Source: Thuidium tamariscinum
Lineage: Eukaryota > Streptophyta > Bryopsida > Hypnales > Thuidiaceae
NCBI GenBank assembly: GCA_947034885.2
Contig: OX344751.2
Coordinates: forward strand, 33,841,582-33,905,581
Direction: 5' to 3'
Length of the DNA: 64,000 nt
The notes under the pieces are model-generated. The model was not told the DNA's origin, did no database searches, and saw only the letters and a program-made list of their open reading frames with translations. How positions within the stretch are numbered: the stretch's first letter is position 1; every line of letters begins with the position of its first letter. The translations under genes were made by a program, and so were the position numbers. Of this stretch, positions 45,956-57,285 are shown piece after piece.

Positions 45956-46269
45956 GTATAGGAGGTCATAACCTTTTTGGGCTTTAAAAACATCATCTAG
46001 CACAAAGGTACATTTTACTTTTTGATTGCAAAAACAATGTACAAACAATACACATTTCAAGAGGTGGGCATTTGTTAGTAGTGACCATTGTGTTTCAACT
46101 TCAAATTTTTTTTAACTAATTCTATAATGCTATAGAAAGACCTGGGTTAGATGTTGATTCCATTGGTCTAACTTTTAAGAAAATTTTACTGGAAAATATT
46201 TTAAAAAGTCTAACCTCCCCAAATTAATTTTTTTCTCATAGAACTGCACTTTGTAGAGGCCTATTACCT
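45956..46269. mobile_element. Diverged TA-flanked MITE of the GGAGG family
   Basis: The interior matches 44711-45037 in the same orientation (for example TTCAACTTCAAATTTTTTTT, AACTAATTC, GGGTTAGATGTTGATTCC). The right end TATTACCT is followed by TA at 46270-46271; the left end after TA at 45954-45955 is less certain. Confidence 0.7.
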
Positions 46270-48040
46270 TAAAGGAAAAGCATTGAGAGCAAATTTCAAA
46301 CAATGAAACTTTGAAAACTAAAGAAACTTGAAAATTTAACTTCACACTCATGAAAATTTAAGTCTAAGAAGGAGAATGTTGTAGACAATACTTTTGTCAT
46401 TTATGGCCAAAAAAATGTATGAAATTTTACTCTTAGAATTGTAGTCACCCCATCTAAAGAAATGAATTTGATTCCAATTCTCGATATCCATGTTTCAATC
46501 ATTTTAACCTCTACAAGTCTAAGGGTACATTCAAAGTACATATAAAATCTTTGGTAGGTTCATATAAAATTATTTTGACCATTTTTATAAAAAATTGACA
46601 TAAGGTGTAGACAAGTATTTTCTTTGTAAGAACGAAAAAAAATCCTTTTAGGTGCCCTAATAAAAAATTATGATGTTTTAAATAATATGGGCAATTGTGG
46701 CATCTTTTGTTGAATTTGTTATCCAATTCTAAAATTTTGTATATGTAAAACCAATGTGGTGATAGTATGCAATTATAAGAAAAATACATTTAGTAAAAAA
46801 ACCTCATTCTAAGGGGAGTCAAAACTATACTAACCCAATTGAAAAAGCTTGAAAATGTTATTATCTTGAAATTTGCACTTTCAAAGTTTTTGGAATTTTA
46901 CTACATATTCTAAGTGTTTGTCTCTAAATTTTGTTGGGTGGATTTCAAATTAAAATTTTCTTTGCTACCTAAAAAGTCTTTAAAAAAAAAGATTAATATA
47001 TTGCTAGTTTACTTGATTTCGTTGGATTTTTTGGTGACTTAGAATAAAGTAGAACCTTACTTTTCTAATTTTCTTCTAAGATTTGGTATGTCTATACTAA
47101 GCAAGATGTAGTATTCAATGGTGTAGAGTCTCAATTTGGTGTAGACCAAAAAGATCATTCTAAAAGGGCTTATAGTTTGTTGATCCTATATATATAGAAG
47201 GTCTAGAAAAAAAATTCTTTTGCTTCAAACATTATAATCTTGCAATCTACATGCATGGTGAAATGGGCTAGAATTTTCTACAACTTAATATTATCAATGG
47301 TCTGTTATACTTTTGTCTAATAGAAGATTAAAAAAAGAGTGTTTATTTTCAAATTTGGATGATGCACTAAAAAATAATAGTTTCTAATAAATTCTTTGAA
47401 ACTAAATATTTCTAGTCTTCTAAAAGTTAAAATGAACCATGCTCCATTCATCCCTTATTTTAATAAAATTGTTGCCAAAAACTAACCTCTAAAGGACCTT
47501 GCATGAAGAATACAAGAAATTTGGATTTTTTTCTATTAAATTTCTCTAATTTCATCCAAATTCTTTTATGATTATAAATTATAAAAATTAAATAGAAAAA
47601 TACGATTAAAAATAGTATAATTTGGTGTCTTTGGTTGCAAAAACTTTAGTCAAAAAGTCCTTAAATGAATTTGTGCAATCTAGGTTCAAAAACTAAACAA
47701 TAAATTTTTGTAAGTTGTAGAAGCTAAGCGTAGATAATACTATAACACATATAGAGTACTAACATTTAAGAATTAAACAAATTAATCATGATTATATATA
47801 GTATTTACAAAATAGAATTTTATAAGAAATCTTCAAAGTATATAATATTTACAAAAAATAAATCATGACAATACACAAAATAGATGTCAGCATTCCTTTA
47901 AAGTGGTTCAAAAAAAGAATCTTTAGTAGTTTGATGAGATTATTCTAAGATTGCATTGGCTTTGAAGTGCTTTGACAAGTTTTGAGGAATCAAATGATGC
48001 CACCAAGTCAAAGTTTCTTCAAAGTTAGAAATTCACCATT
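46270..48040. other. AT-rich intergenic DNA, no gene
   Basis: About 1.8 kb of very AT-rich sequence. The frame at 46789-46511 is compositional noise. No element ends were seen. Confidence 0.55.
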
Positions 48041-48042
48041 AG

Positions 48043-48313
48043 AAGAAATCTAAGAGCATTACAAGGCTATTTCGGGTTTGTTTCCCAAATGGCTCCCATT
48101 GCCGTTGGCCGCAATCAAGCCGGCTTCAATAAATATTTTAAAATATTTTAAAAATTGGATCCTGAAATATAAAAATAAATCCAAAAAAATTCGAAAAAAA
48201 GAAAAATAATTACGTGGTAGGGTCGCAACCACGTAGGATTTGAGTTCACATGGCAAAAACTACATTCCCGAAGTTTGGAAACTCGTAGTTTCCTAATGCC
48301 CTCAAATTTCATC
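48043..48313. mobile_element. 271 bp TA-flanked MITE (GAAATTTGAGGGCATTA family)
   Basis: The ends GAAGAAATCTAAGAGCATTA and (complement) GATGAAATTTGAGGGCATTA are flanked by TA (48041-48042, 48314-48315). The centre holds the inverted pair TACGTGGT and ACCACGTA. Related to 56570 and 59639. Confidence 0.85.
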
Positions 48314-48315
48314 TA

Positions 48316-48620
48316 ATGTCTCAAGATTTTGGAATCCTACAACTTCTTTCACCTTAATTACAACTTTTTTCAACTTTATCACTTATCAAAATCAACTCGA
48401 TGAACTAGGGAGTAACTCATTTCATATTACTTATTAATACTTCAAATACTAGATAGTATATATTGTATGAAAGCACAAATCTCCACAAATTCATATGAGA
48501 TCTTCTTCTATTTTAAATTTTATTTCACACTACATATGAGATTTTCAAATTCATGGAAGGTTCTTGTATCTTGTTTGTTTGTAGTGTTACTCTTGGTTTG
48601 TTTGCTAGGCCACTTGTCGC
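48316..48620. other. AT-rich spacer, no gene
   Basis: Nothing recognisable. Confidence 0.4.
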
Positions 48621-48802
48621 TAGTGGGTTTTTTTTTATAACGATTGTGTGCAAAATTGCACTAAATTTTTAGGCCTAGCATCAAGCCTATAGAAAAAAGC
48701 AGTAAAATTTTGGATGAAATTGCCAGTAAACTTCAAAAAAAATTTAAATACCGGATGAAATTACCAAATAATGGACGAAAGTAGAATGATAGGTATACAT
48801 TA

Positions 48803-49185
48803 TGTTACAACTTTGTCGTATCGCTGGACGTAGGTGACCAACATGGGTAGTTACGGCGGTTAGGGTGAGACAAGGAGAATGATACTTAATCCCAGTGAGG
48901 GGGGATTGTCCCTCACGCAACATATTGTAATTAGAAGGATCGCACGTTGAGGAATCACGTTTCTTGAATCGTTGATACTCCATTGTCTTTTGCTTTCACA
49001 AGATCTTGTTCGGAGACGTCTTCTACTCACTAAGAGCTTGAGCCGACCTTGCAGGAACCGGCTGATGCTGAGCTCATCGGAGTTGTCTTGCACAAGTGTC
49101 GAAGCTAAGGCAAAAGGAGCGGTAGTGATACGAAACCGAACCCACGGAGCGTCGACAACCATCAAAGGCCAGGTTCTCCGTAACA
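48803..49185 (+). repeat. 5' LTR
   Basis: Begins TGTTAC and ends GTAACA. It differs from the 3' LTR at eight positions, all transitions, with no indels. Confidence 0.96.
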
Positions 49186-49549
49186 TTATGTTGCGTTATT
49201 GATGTCCACGCTTCGTTAGCACGTATCGTGAAGCCAAGAAACCACATTTTGTGTCGTTTCCAGAGCTGTTAAGCATCCAGGCTGCGGAGTTTTAAGAAAT
49301 AATTAAAAGATAAAATTAATTAATTAAAATTAAAAAAGAAAATAAATTCGGGGTCGATTGATCCGCCTTTGGCGCTGCGGAGTTCCGGCGTCGAGGCAAG
49401 CAGCGGCGTCACCAGTTGAGGCGAGTAGCGGGGGTTTCGGTGGTTGAAGGGCGAGCCGCGGCATCGGGGGGATCGGGAGCCGCGGTGTCGGAGGGGAGTA
49501 GCGGCGTCGGAGGGAGCGGCGTCAGGGCTGAAGCACCCGCAGCAACCAG

Positions 49550-50665
49550 TTGGCGGGGCAACTTCAGTGTCACTGTTGCACCATCATGGATCGAGAAGGG
49601 TCTGGAGGTGAGGCAGGTCCTCCATTAACGGAAGGGATGGGGCCTGACTTGGCAGCATTTATTCAGCAACAAATACAATCTGTGTTTCGGGAAGCCATGC
49701 CACATCTTATTCAGCAAATTTCGGAACAAACAGTTACGTTGCAAAATCTTGCATCTTCTTCAATTCCGAGAAGGGAGGATGATCGAACTCATCAAGGAGG
49801 GGATGGTTTTGGTAATTTGGGATTTGAAAGTAAGGAGCTTAAAGTAGCAACACCTGATAAATTCTTTGGCAAGAAGGGCGGTGAAGTATACAAGTGGCTT
49901 GCTCAACTTCGGTTGGTTTTCAGAGGTAAGCCACGAACTTATCATTGTGATGAAGATAAAATTGCTTATGCTCTTTCCTATATGGCGGGGGCAGCACAAA
50001 ATTGGGCAATGCCTATACTTCAAGCACTTGATGAGGGACGCCCTCATGATTTATTGCATAATTACGATGGGTTTCGAGATGCGGTAATTTCCGTTTATGG
50101 AGATATGGATCAGCGGGGTAATGCTGAAGATCGCTTGGGGAGGATTCGGCAAACAAGATCGGTGTCGACCTATATCTCCACTTTCAATGAGCATGCGGCA
50201 CAAGTGGATTGGAACAAGTCAAGTTTGGTGGCGAGATTTCGTACAGGACTCAAGGACGAAATTTTGGATTCAATAGCAACGGCCGACACCCAACCGTGCA
50301 CTCTTCGCGATTGGATGGCCATGGCAACTCGAATTGATGAGCGACTGTGGTCCCGACGTCAAAACCGACGTCCTTCGTTACCCATCTCCAATTTACGAGA
50401 CCGTAGCATACATGCTTCAGTGCCACAGGGAGATTCCGGTCCCACCCCAATGGAGCTTGATGCGGTGCATGTGACAACAACGCTAGCAAGGACGGCTGCT
50501 GAGCGCCTTGAATACCAACGACAAGGTAAATGCTGGGGTTGTGGACAGGTGGGGCATGTTCGAGCCAAATGCCCAACCAACCCTTCCAAACCTTTGTCCA
50601 TCTTTGCATTAAAGATGACAAATGAGGAACCGTCGAGCTCGGGAAAAGACAAAGCCCGGGACTGA
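49550..50665 (+). CDS. Gag of the gypsy element
   Basis: An open frame of up to 371 residues; the ATG at 49586 (MDREGSGG) is an equally good start. A Gln-rich amphipathic head is followed by the retrotransposon Gag domain (YKWLAQLRLVFRGKPRTYHC, MAGAAQNWAMPILQAL) and a C-terminal CCHC zinc knuckle, CWGCGQVGHVRAKC. The frame looks intact. Gag forms the particle that packages element RNA. The protease-RT frame follows in another reading frame. Confidence 0.92.
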   Translation: MAGQLQCHCCTIMDREGSGGEAGPPLTEGMGPDLAAFIQQQIQSVFREAMPHLIQQISEQTVTLQNLASSSIPRREDDRTHQGGDGFGNLGFESKELKVATPDKFFGKKGGEVYKWLAQLRLVFRGKPRTYHCDEDKIAYALSYMAGAAQNWAMPILQALDEGRPHDLLHNYDGFRDAVISVYGDMDQRGNAEDRLGRIRQTRSVSTYISTFNEHAAQVDWNKSSLVARFRTGLKDEILDSIATADTQPCTLRDWMAMATRIDERLWSRRQNRRPSLPISNLRDRSIHASVPQGDSGPTPMELDAVHVTTTLARTAAERLEYQRQGKCWGCGQVGHVRAKCPTNPSKPLSIFALKMTNEEPSSSGKDKARD

Positions 50666-51216
50666 GTGCACTTTCTCAGTACCCGGGGCCGGTTCAAACG
50701 ACAGTGGTGACCACCTGGGGATGGAATGTGGTAGGGATCGGAGCAAGTTCAGAGACACCTTTGAGTATGGAGGATGACAATTTGTACCAACATGATGGTG
50801 AGGAGATATGGAAAGAAGAGGCAGTCAATAGTTCCGAAGAGCAGGAGGAGTCAAGGTTACCTCTATATCTATGAGCTATGACTACTCTGGAATCGCACTT
50901 AACTTTAGAGTGCAAAATCAATTCGATGAAAGCTTGTAGCCTTGTCGACTCTGGAGCAACGGGGATCTTTGTGCATCCTCAATTTGCTCGCGAGTATCAG
51001 GCAGAAATCAAGCTCAAGGCCCATCCAAGAGAAGTAAGAGTAATTGACGGCCGAAGAATTAATTCCGGTCTTATTACTCATGAAGCTATTTTGAACTTGG
51101 ATATTGATGGCCATCACGAGTTGCTTGTTGCCGACATAACAAACACGGGAAGGTATCCCTGCGTTTTGGGAATGCCTTGGTTAGGATTTCATGATCCTAC
51201 TAATCGGTGGGGCTAG
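50666..51216 (+). pseudogene. Protease part of pol, with stops
   Basis: The pol frame carries an acidic linker, then an in-frame TGA at 50872-50874, then the aspartic protease with its DSGATG active site near residues 22-27 of the part starting at 50878. A TAG at 51214-51216 separates it from the RT frame, which continues in the same phase. The family normally makes one polyprotein here, so both stops are lesions. Confidence 0.85.
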
Positions 51217-51222
51217 AAGGAA

Positions 51223-52740
51223 GTGATATTTGATTCAAATTACTGTCGACAGACTTGCTTGCAGCGGCCTAATGGGGATCGCAAGGGGAGCAGTCATCAA
51301 CGCATTCCAAGTAAGGAAAGAGTGCAAAATGGCGCCGGTTCTCCCAAACCAACATTACAAGCAAGTAAGGTGGGAAGTAAATTAGAAGCACCAAAGTTTG
51401 CAATGGTCTCAGCTGCAGCATTCCGATTGTCTGCGAAACATGCGGAGCTCTATGCTTTGGAGGTGTCAGATTTATTAAGCAATGATGAGGCTAAATCAAT
51501 TGAAGAGCAGATTCCTTTTGAATATCAAGACTTACAAGGGGCTTTTAGTGAGGAAGTGTCTAATGAGCTCCCAAATCATAGTCCAGTGGATATGAAAATT
51601 GAATTTAAGGAGGGACAAGAACCTCGCAACATGGGATTACGACCGATGTCACTAGTGGAATTGGAAGAACTACGGCGATACCTTGACGAAAACTTGGGGA
51701 AGGGTTGGATTCGGCAATCCAAATCCCCAATCTCAGCACCAATCGTGTTCACTCGAAAAAAAGATGGCTCCATCAGAGTTTGTGTAGATTATAGAAATCT
51801 TAACAAAGTAACGGTAAGAAATCGATACCCATTACCTTTGATCCCTGAGCTCACGGACCGGTTAGTTGGAGCCACCATCTTCACCAAGTTGGATATAAGG
51901 CAAGCATATCATAGAATACGAATGGCACAAGGACATGAATTTAAAACAGCTTTTAAAACTAGGTATGGTTTATTTGAATATCTAGTTATGCCGTTCGGAT
52001 TAACGAATGCACCAGCTCAATTTCAAGCGCTTATGCAAAGTATTTTTGGAGATCTTCTTGATATTTTAGTGGTCATTTATTTGGACGACATTTTGATATT
52101 TTCCAAAAACTTAGAAGAACATCAAGCAGTGGTGCGAGAAGTCCTCCGTCGACTACAACAACATGGGCTATATGCGAAGGTCTCAAAATGTCAATTTCAT
52201 TGTCAGTCAGTGGAATTTTTGGGCATGATTGTAACCTCAAAAGGATTAGAAATGTGCAAGGACAAGGTCCACGCAATTCAAGAATGGCCTACACCAACAA
52301 CAATAAAAGAAGTTCAAGCTTTCTTGGGATTCGCGAATTTTTACCGCCGCTTCATCTATAATTATTCAAGAATTGCAGTTCCGCTCACAATGTTGACCAG
52401 AAAGGACCACAAATTTGAGTGGACACCTCAAACCGATAATGCATTCAAGGAGCTTCGATCTCGATTTTTACAACCTCCGGTATTACTTCATCCCAACTTC
52501 AACCATCCTTTTGTAGTTGAAACGAATGCATCAGATATGGCAACCGGGGGAATTTTATCACAACGAGGAGACGACGGACATTTACATCCGTGCGCATACC
52601 GGAGCTCAAAGATGTCGCCGGCGGAACAAAACTATGACATCTATGATAAAGAATTGTTAAGCATTGTATTGGCGTTTCAAGATTGGCGGTTCAAGATTGG
52701 CGGGTATATCTTGAAGGTTCACCACATCAAATTCGAGTAA
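51223..52740 (+). pseudogene. Reverse transcriptase and start of RNase H
   Basis: The RT domain has FTKLDIRQAYHRIRM and the catalytic YLDDILIF box. The thumb and connection follow (EVQAFLGFANFYRRFI). RNase H begins FVVETNASD, where the family normally has TDAS, so the first catalytic Asp is Asn. Frame is lost at a 14 bp tandem duplication (52676-52689 repeated at 52690-52703); the end at 52740 is out of frame. Confidence 0.93.
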
Positions 52741-54053
52741 TTTCTGACCACAAAAATCTTGAGTATTTCTTAACAACAAAACAACTTAATCGACGTCAGG
52801 CTCGGTGGTCCGAGTTGCTTTCTAGATTCAACTTTGAAATTCAACACAGACTTGGATCACTCAATGGAAGAGCAGACATGCTCTCACGACGCACTGATAC
52901 TATAAAAGAAGATTATGAGGTATCAAGTCCACTACTCAAACTAGCAATGCTGGAATCATATGAACCAGTTTTCACTGATGCTAGCCTCATGGAGAACATT
53001 AAAATAGCCACAACCAAAGATGAAACCCTACAGCCAATAGTAGCATTTTTTATGAATGGTCCACAAAAGGCTCCAGTTGATGCCCACCGTTGCTTCCAAG
53101 CATACAAATTAACAAATGGCATTCTCTATTTTCATAATAAAATTTTTGTACCACATGACGATGAACTTCAACGACAAATATTAAGATCAAGACACGACAC
53201 ACCCGCAGCGGGACATCAAGGAAGAGCTAAAATACTAGACCTTGTTGCCAGGAATTTTTATTGGCCTACTATGAGACGCTATGTTCATAGATATGTCGAC
53301 GGCTGTGATTTATGCCAACGCTCTAAACCAACTCATCATCCACGACATGGGTTATTACAACCGATTCCAGTTGCGGATTCCCCTTGGAAACGGATATCCA
53401 ATGATTTCATTGTCAAACTGCCAAAGAGCAAAGGTTACGATTCCATTATGGTTGTAGTGGATAAAAATACAAAGCTTGCCCATTTCATTCCCACGAATGA
53501 AACCATTGACTCTAATGGAACCACCACGCTATACCTTCAAAATATTTGGAAACATCATGGTACACCAGAGCAAGTGATATCGGATTGGGGGCCAGTTTTT
53601 GTGTCCAAATTTATGAGACGACTCTATGAACTCCTTCATATTCAACTTTGTCCAACTACAGCTTTTCATCCACAATCAGACAGGCAAACGGAAAGAGTCA
53701 ACCAAACGTTGGAGCAATATTTGCGTATGTTTACTACAAGAAGACAAAATGATTGGTCAGAACTCTTACCTATAGCTGAGTTTGCATATAATAATTCATT
53801 GCACTCAGCCACAGGATATTCGCCTTTCTTTGCCACTTATGGATACAACCCTACGCTATCAATCACAACCCCCACAACATCAACCGTTCTGGCAGCAGAA
53901 CAGAGGATTCGACAACTACAAGAAGTACATGAGGAAGTCAAAACCCTCATTAAAATTGCTAATGACCAAGCTAAACGAAATTATGATCGAGGCGTTCAAA
54001 AGCAACCTTCTTTCAACATTGGCGACAAAGTATTGCTCCGCCATGACATATAG
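52690..54053 (+). pseudogene. RNase H end and integrase
   Basis: After the 14 bp duplication the reading continues in another frame: VISDHKNLEYF (RNase H), then the integrase HHCC finger (HDTPAAGH ... CDLCQRSK). The DDE core has Asp in NDFIVKLP, Asp in SDWGPVFVSKF and Glu in QTERVNQTLEQYL. The frame ends at a TAG at 54051-54053, before the C-terminal part. Confidence 0.93.
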
Positions 54054-54484
54054 CCACCACAGCTCCATCAAAAACTTTGGCTGCACGTTTTCTAGGTCCA
54101 TTTCCAGTGGTGGCGAAAATGTCAGATTTGGTTTATCGATTAAAGCTACCCAAGTCACTTCGAATTCATGATGTATTCCATGTGTCATTACTTGAAAGGT
54201 ATCGTCAAGACACAATCACGGGATGCCGGCTTCAACCACCCCCCGCAATTATTACCCCCGACGGAGACATTGAGTGGGAGGTTCATAAAATCCTTGATTC
54301 CAGAAGAACTGGCCGTGGGAGGAAGCTCCAATATTTTGTGGAATGGGAGGGATATGGCCCTGACCAAAATTCATGGGAACCTTCTGAGAATTTGAAAAAC
54401 GCCCTAGACATTGTCAAGGAATTTCACAAACTCCACCCCGACGCACCAGGACCAAACAGATTAGGACATAAGGAAATTGCATGA
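54054..54484 (+). pseudogene. Integrase C-terminus with chromodomain
   Basis: After a frame change near 54050 the GPY/F-type module (ARFLGPFPVVAK ... IHDVFHVSLLERY) and a chromodomain follow (WEVHKILDSRRTGRGRKLQY, FVEWEGYGPDQNSWEP). Chromodomains steer integration to marked chromatin in this lineage. The ATGACC after the stop leads to the purine tract and the 3' LTR. Confidence 0.92.
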
Positions 54485-54500
54485 CCTTAAGGGGGGGTAA

Positions 54501-54883
54501 TGTTACGACTTCGTCGTATCGCTGGACGTAGGTGACCAACATGGGTAGTTACGGCGGTTAGGGTGAGACAAGGAGAATGATACTTAATCCCAGTGAGGGG
54601 GGATTGTCCTTCACGCAACATATTGTAATTAGAAGGATCGCACATTGAGGAATCACGTTTCTTGAATCGTTGATACTCCATTGTCTTTTGCTTTCACAAG
54701 ATCTTGTTCGGAGACGTCTTCTACTCACTAAGAGCTTGAGTCGACCTTGCAGGAACCAGCTGATGCTGAGCTCATCGGAGTTGTCTTGCACAAGTGTCGA
54801 AGCTAAGGCAGAAGGAGCGGTAGTGATACGAAACCGAACCCACGGAGCGTCGACAGCCATCAAAGGCCAGGTTCTCCGTAACA
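54501..54883 (+). repeat. 3' LTR
   Basis: Same length and ends as the 5' LTR. It is preceded directly by GGGGGGGTAA (polypurine tract at about 54489-54497). Confidence 0.96.
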
Positions 54884-55005
54884 TATTATGTACTAATATG
54901 ATATTTTCTATCCAATATATAGATGAATGTTGAGATTTGGAGCTCTACAATAAAATGAAATATTGCCACTTTGGCACTTCATAAGAAATGAAATAAAAAA
55001 CACTA

Positions 55006-55657
55006 TCTATAGCTGGTGGTTTGTAATTTTTTTATTGGCCTGCCAAGCCACTTGTAGCTAGCAAGCTTGTATTCTTATTCTTTGGCAATGAATTTGCTTC
55101 ATAGGAGGCCCTTCTTGACGATGGTAGGGCAACATTCCTTAAAGCCGAACATCAAGCCAAGCGCCGCCCCCAACAAGCTAATAAAATTTGGTTGAACTTT
55201 GATACAGTGTGGATTCATTCCCCAATGATCGCTATTAGAGTGGGTGATAGTATAGTTTGGACTAGACATGGACTTGATCCTTGTCTCTTTACGTAGTTTC
55301 TCTCTTCCTTCTCTCTCTCTTTCTTCCTCTTTTTGTCCAGTCTACCCTACCCTCAAGTTAGATTCATTAAGCTCCATAGGAAATAATTTCATTTCGGTCG
55401 AAATACCCCTTTGTTAGTTCAATTTAGAATTTTTAGAATTTCATTATTAAAGATATGGAATATTTTCTTAGCTATACAATAGGAGGCTCTTCCTTTGATG
55501 TACAATAGAATGTAGTTAAAGCTTGAGTATTGGGTCTTCCAACTATAGAATTAGTATGAATGCAATGAATTAGCATTTCAATGATGTTAGATTTTTAGGC
55601 TCGTTTTTTTAGCAATGGGATGGATGGGCCGAATCACCATAAATGCAATGCTCTTTA
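55006..55657. other. AT-rich spacer, no gene
   Basis: A pyrimidine-rich stretch of CTCTCTCTTTC type lies near 55300-55335. Nothing else is recognisable. Confidence 0.45.
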
Positions 55658-55661
55658 TTAT

Positions 55662-56744
55662 CCCCTGAAGGTCAGAGACTATGTCTTCACCAAAAACACA
55701 CCAAAACTGCCATGTCTACTTCAAGCACCAAATTTTTGAAAAAAAACATGTTTAGACACATGTAACCGTAAGATCTTATAGTAAACTTGTGTGAAAAGTT
55801 GTGGAAAAAATTTCAGAATTTTTCACCATATAGATTGCAAGATATTAGCATTTGAATTGATTAAACCCCTTTTTTTGTCCCTGCAAAAAAGCGGGCAGCT
55901 GCACTTCACAAGGTCACATTTCTATGAAAAAATGTCCAAAATGGTGGTTACTCTTTGAATTCATTTTACAATTCTAGTTGGCTATATGGTCAAAAAATTT
56001 CAAATCGTTTGGAATTGTACAACATATAGGAAAAAAATAGTAAGTAGAAAGAAGTAGAAAATGTTTGAAAATACTAAATTGTGAACAATTTATTTATAAA
56101 AATGAAAAATGAAAATCCCAATGATTGTAATGTTGTGACAATCAATCAACATCCAAATTTTTAATTTTTTTTCAAAAATATTTAAAATTGAGGAAAATAA
56201 AGGCTTCCAAAGTTTATTTTAGAGTAGAGAATCCATAACTGCCCTCAAACTAAATCTCTTTATAACTTTTGTCTCATAAATCAAAATGGAGTGATTCAAA
56301 GCTTTATATATATATGTACATCTAAAAAACCAATTTCAAATTTTTAATTTTGAAAAAAAAGTTTTTATAAGAAATTTTTGGGCTGCCCGCCGACCACTGA
56401 AAACTACTTATCATGCAATAATTTTTTGACCATGTAGTCAAAAGTTATGAAAATTGTTGGGCCTTAAAGCTACTCCTCAATCACATGTTGTGTGAAAATT
56501 TCAATGAAAAAAAATAAAAACTCCATCCGTAGTGAGCTGCCCAAAATCGCTATGTTGCCAAAAACATTAGAAGAAATTTGAGGGCATTAGGAGACTGCGG
56601 GTTCCCGGACTGCGGGAACGCAGTTTCTGCCCTGTGAACCCGAATCCTACGTGGTCGGGACACTGCCACGTAATATATATATTTTTTTTTTCAAAAAAAA
56701 TTTTTTTTTTGGACTTATTTTCATATTTCAGGACCCAAAAAAAT

Positions 56745-56775
<31 letters not shown>

Positions 56776-56893
56776 CCATAAAAATCGGTCTGACGAGGAT
56801 CTGCGGCATTGGGAGCCGTTTCGGGAACAGACCCGAAACGGTCTCCTAATGCCCTCAGATTTCATCTAATGACGCAGTTTGGTCCTTTAGGGG
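55662..56893. mobile_element. Non-autonomous piggyBac-type element, TTAT flanks
   Basis: Left end CCCCTGAAGGTCAGAGAC and right end (complement) CCCCTAAAGGACCAAAC are flanked on both sides by TTAT (55658-55661, 56894-56897), a one-base variant of the usual TTAA. The interior resembles 38852-39768 (TAACCGTAAGATCTTATAG against TAACCGTAGGATCTTGTAC). It contains a nested TA MITE at 56570-56866. Non-coding. Confidence 0.83.
56570..56866. mobile_element. 297 bp TA-flanked MITE nested in a TTAA element
   Basis: Ends GAAGAAATTTGAGGGCATTA and (complement) GATGAAATCTGAGGGCATTA, TA on both sides (56568-56569, 56867-56868). GC-rich arms flank a long A/T core that includes a T run of about 26. The left arm contains CTACGTGGT and GCCACGTAA in inverted orientation. 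Confidence 0.88.
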
Positions 56894-56897
56894 TTAT

Positions 56898-57281
56898 AGT
56901 TGCAAAGTTGTATGCTTTGCCATTTTATTTTGTAATAGTAGATTCTTTGGATTTATAAAACATTTTTTTTGGGATTTTTAATATTTTTTATTTTTCATGG
57001 AATTTTTTCCTAAGATTCATATTATTGTCATTAATAATTTCTACACTTTTCATATATATAACACTATAATTTTTGAAAATTTCAAATATGCCATATATAT
57101 TTTTATTTTGAATTATTTTTTAACAAATCTGACCCGAGCGTAGGGTATTAGGCTTGGCTGCTTTGTACTCGGTGTTTTGCAATGGAATTCCATTTATTTC
57201 GAAGAAAAAAATATTTGCTTCATTTGTTCTTAAAAAAACAAAAAAAACTTTTTATTGACAATGAAATCCCGTCTCATTTGT
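56898..57281. other. AT-rich spacer, no gene
   Basis: Nothing recognisable. Confidence 0.4.
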
Positions 57282-57285
57282 TTAA

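Larger units (their letters stand above)
48803..54883 (+). mobile_element. Ty3/gypsy LTR retrotransposon with chromodomain (6081 bp)
   Basis: Two 383 bp LTRs bound a gag-protease-RT-RNase H-integrase-chromodomain order, which defines a Ty3/gypsy chromovirus-type element. Flanking pentamers are CATTA (48798-48802) and TATTA (54884-54888), one mismatch. A purine run AAGGGGGGG lies just before the 3' LTR. A standard tRNA primer site (starting TGG) is not visible after the 5' LTR. The coding region is broken in several places. Confidence 0.96.
48621..55005. mobile_element. hAT MITE split by the gypsy retrotransposon
   Basis: The left end TAGTGGGTTTTTTTTTATA and the right end (complement) TAGTGTTTTTTATTTC have the YARNG form. 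Removing the nested 6081 bp element and its duplication leaves about 300 bp, the size of the other hAT MITEs here, with the same GGATGAAATTGCCAGTAAAC interior as 44352-44617. Flanking octamers match only in part, so this is an older insertion. Confidence 0.72.

Noticed and set aside
48860-49202. Frames within the 5' LTR (and their counterparts at 54558-54933)
   Set aside because: The same frames appear in both LTRs and simply reflect LTR sequence.
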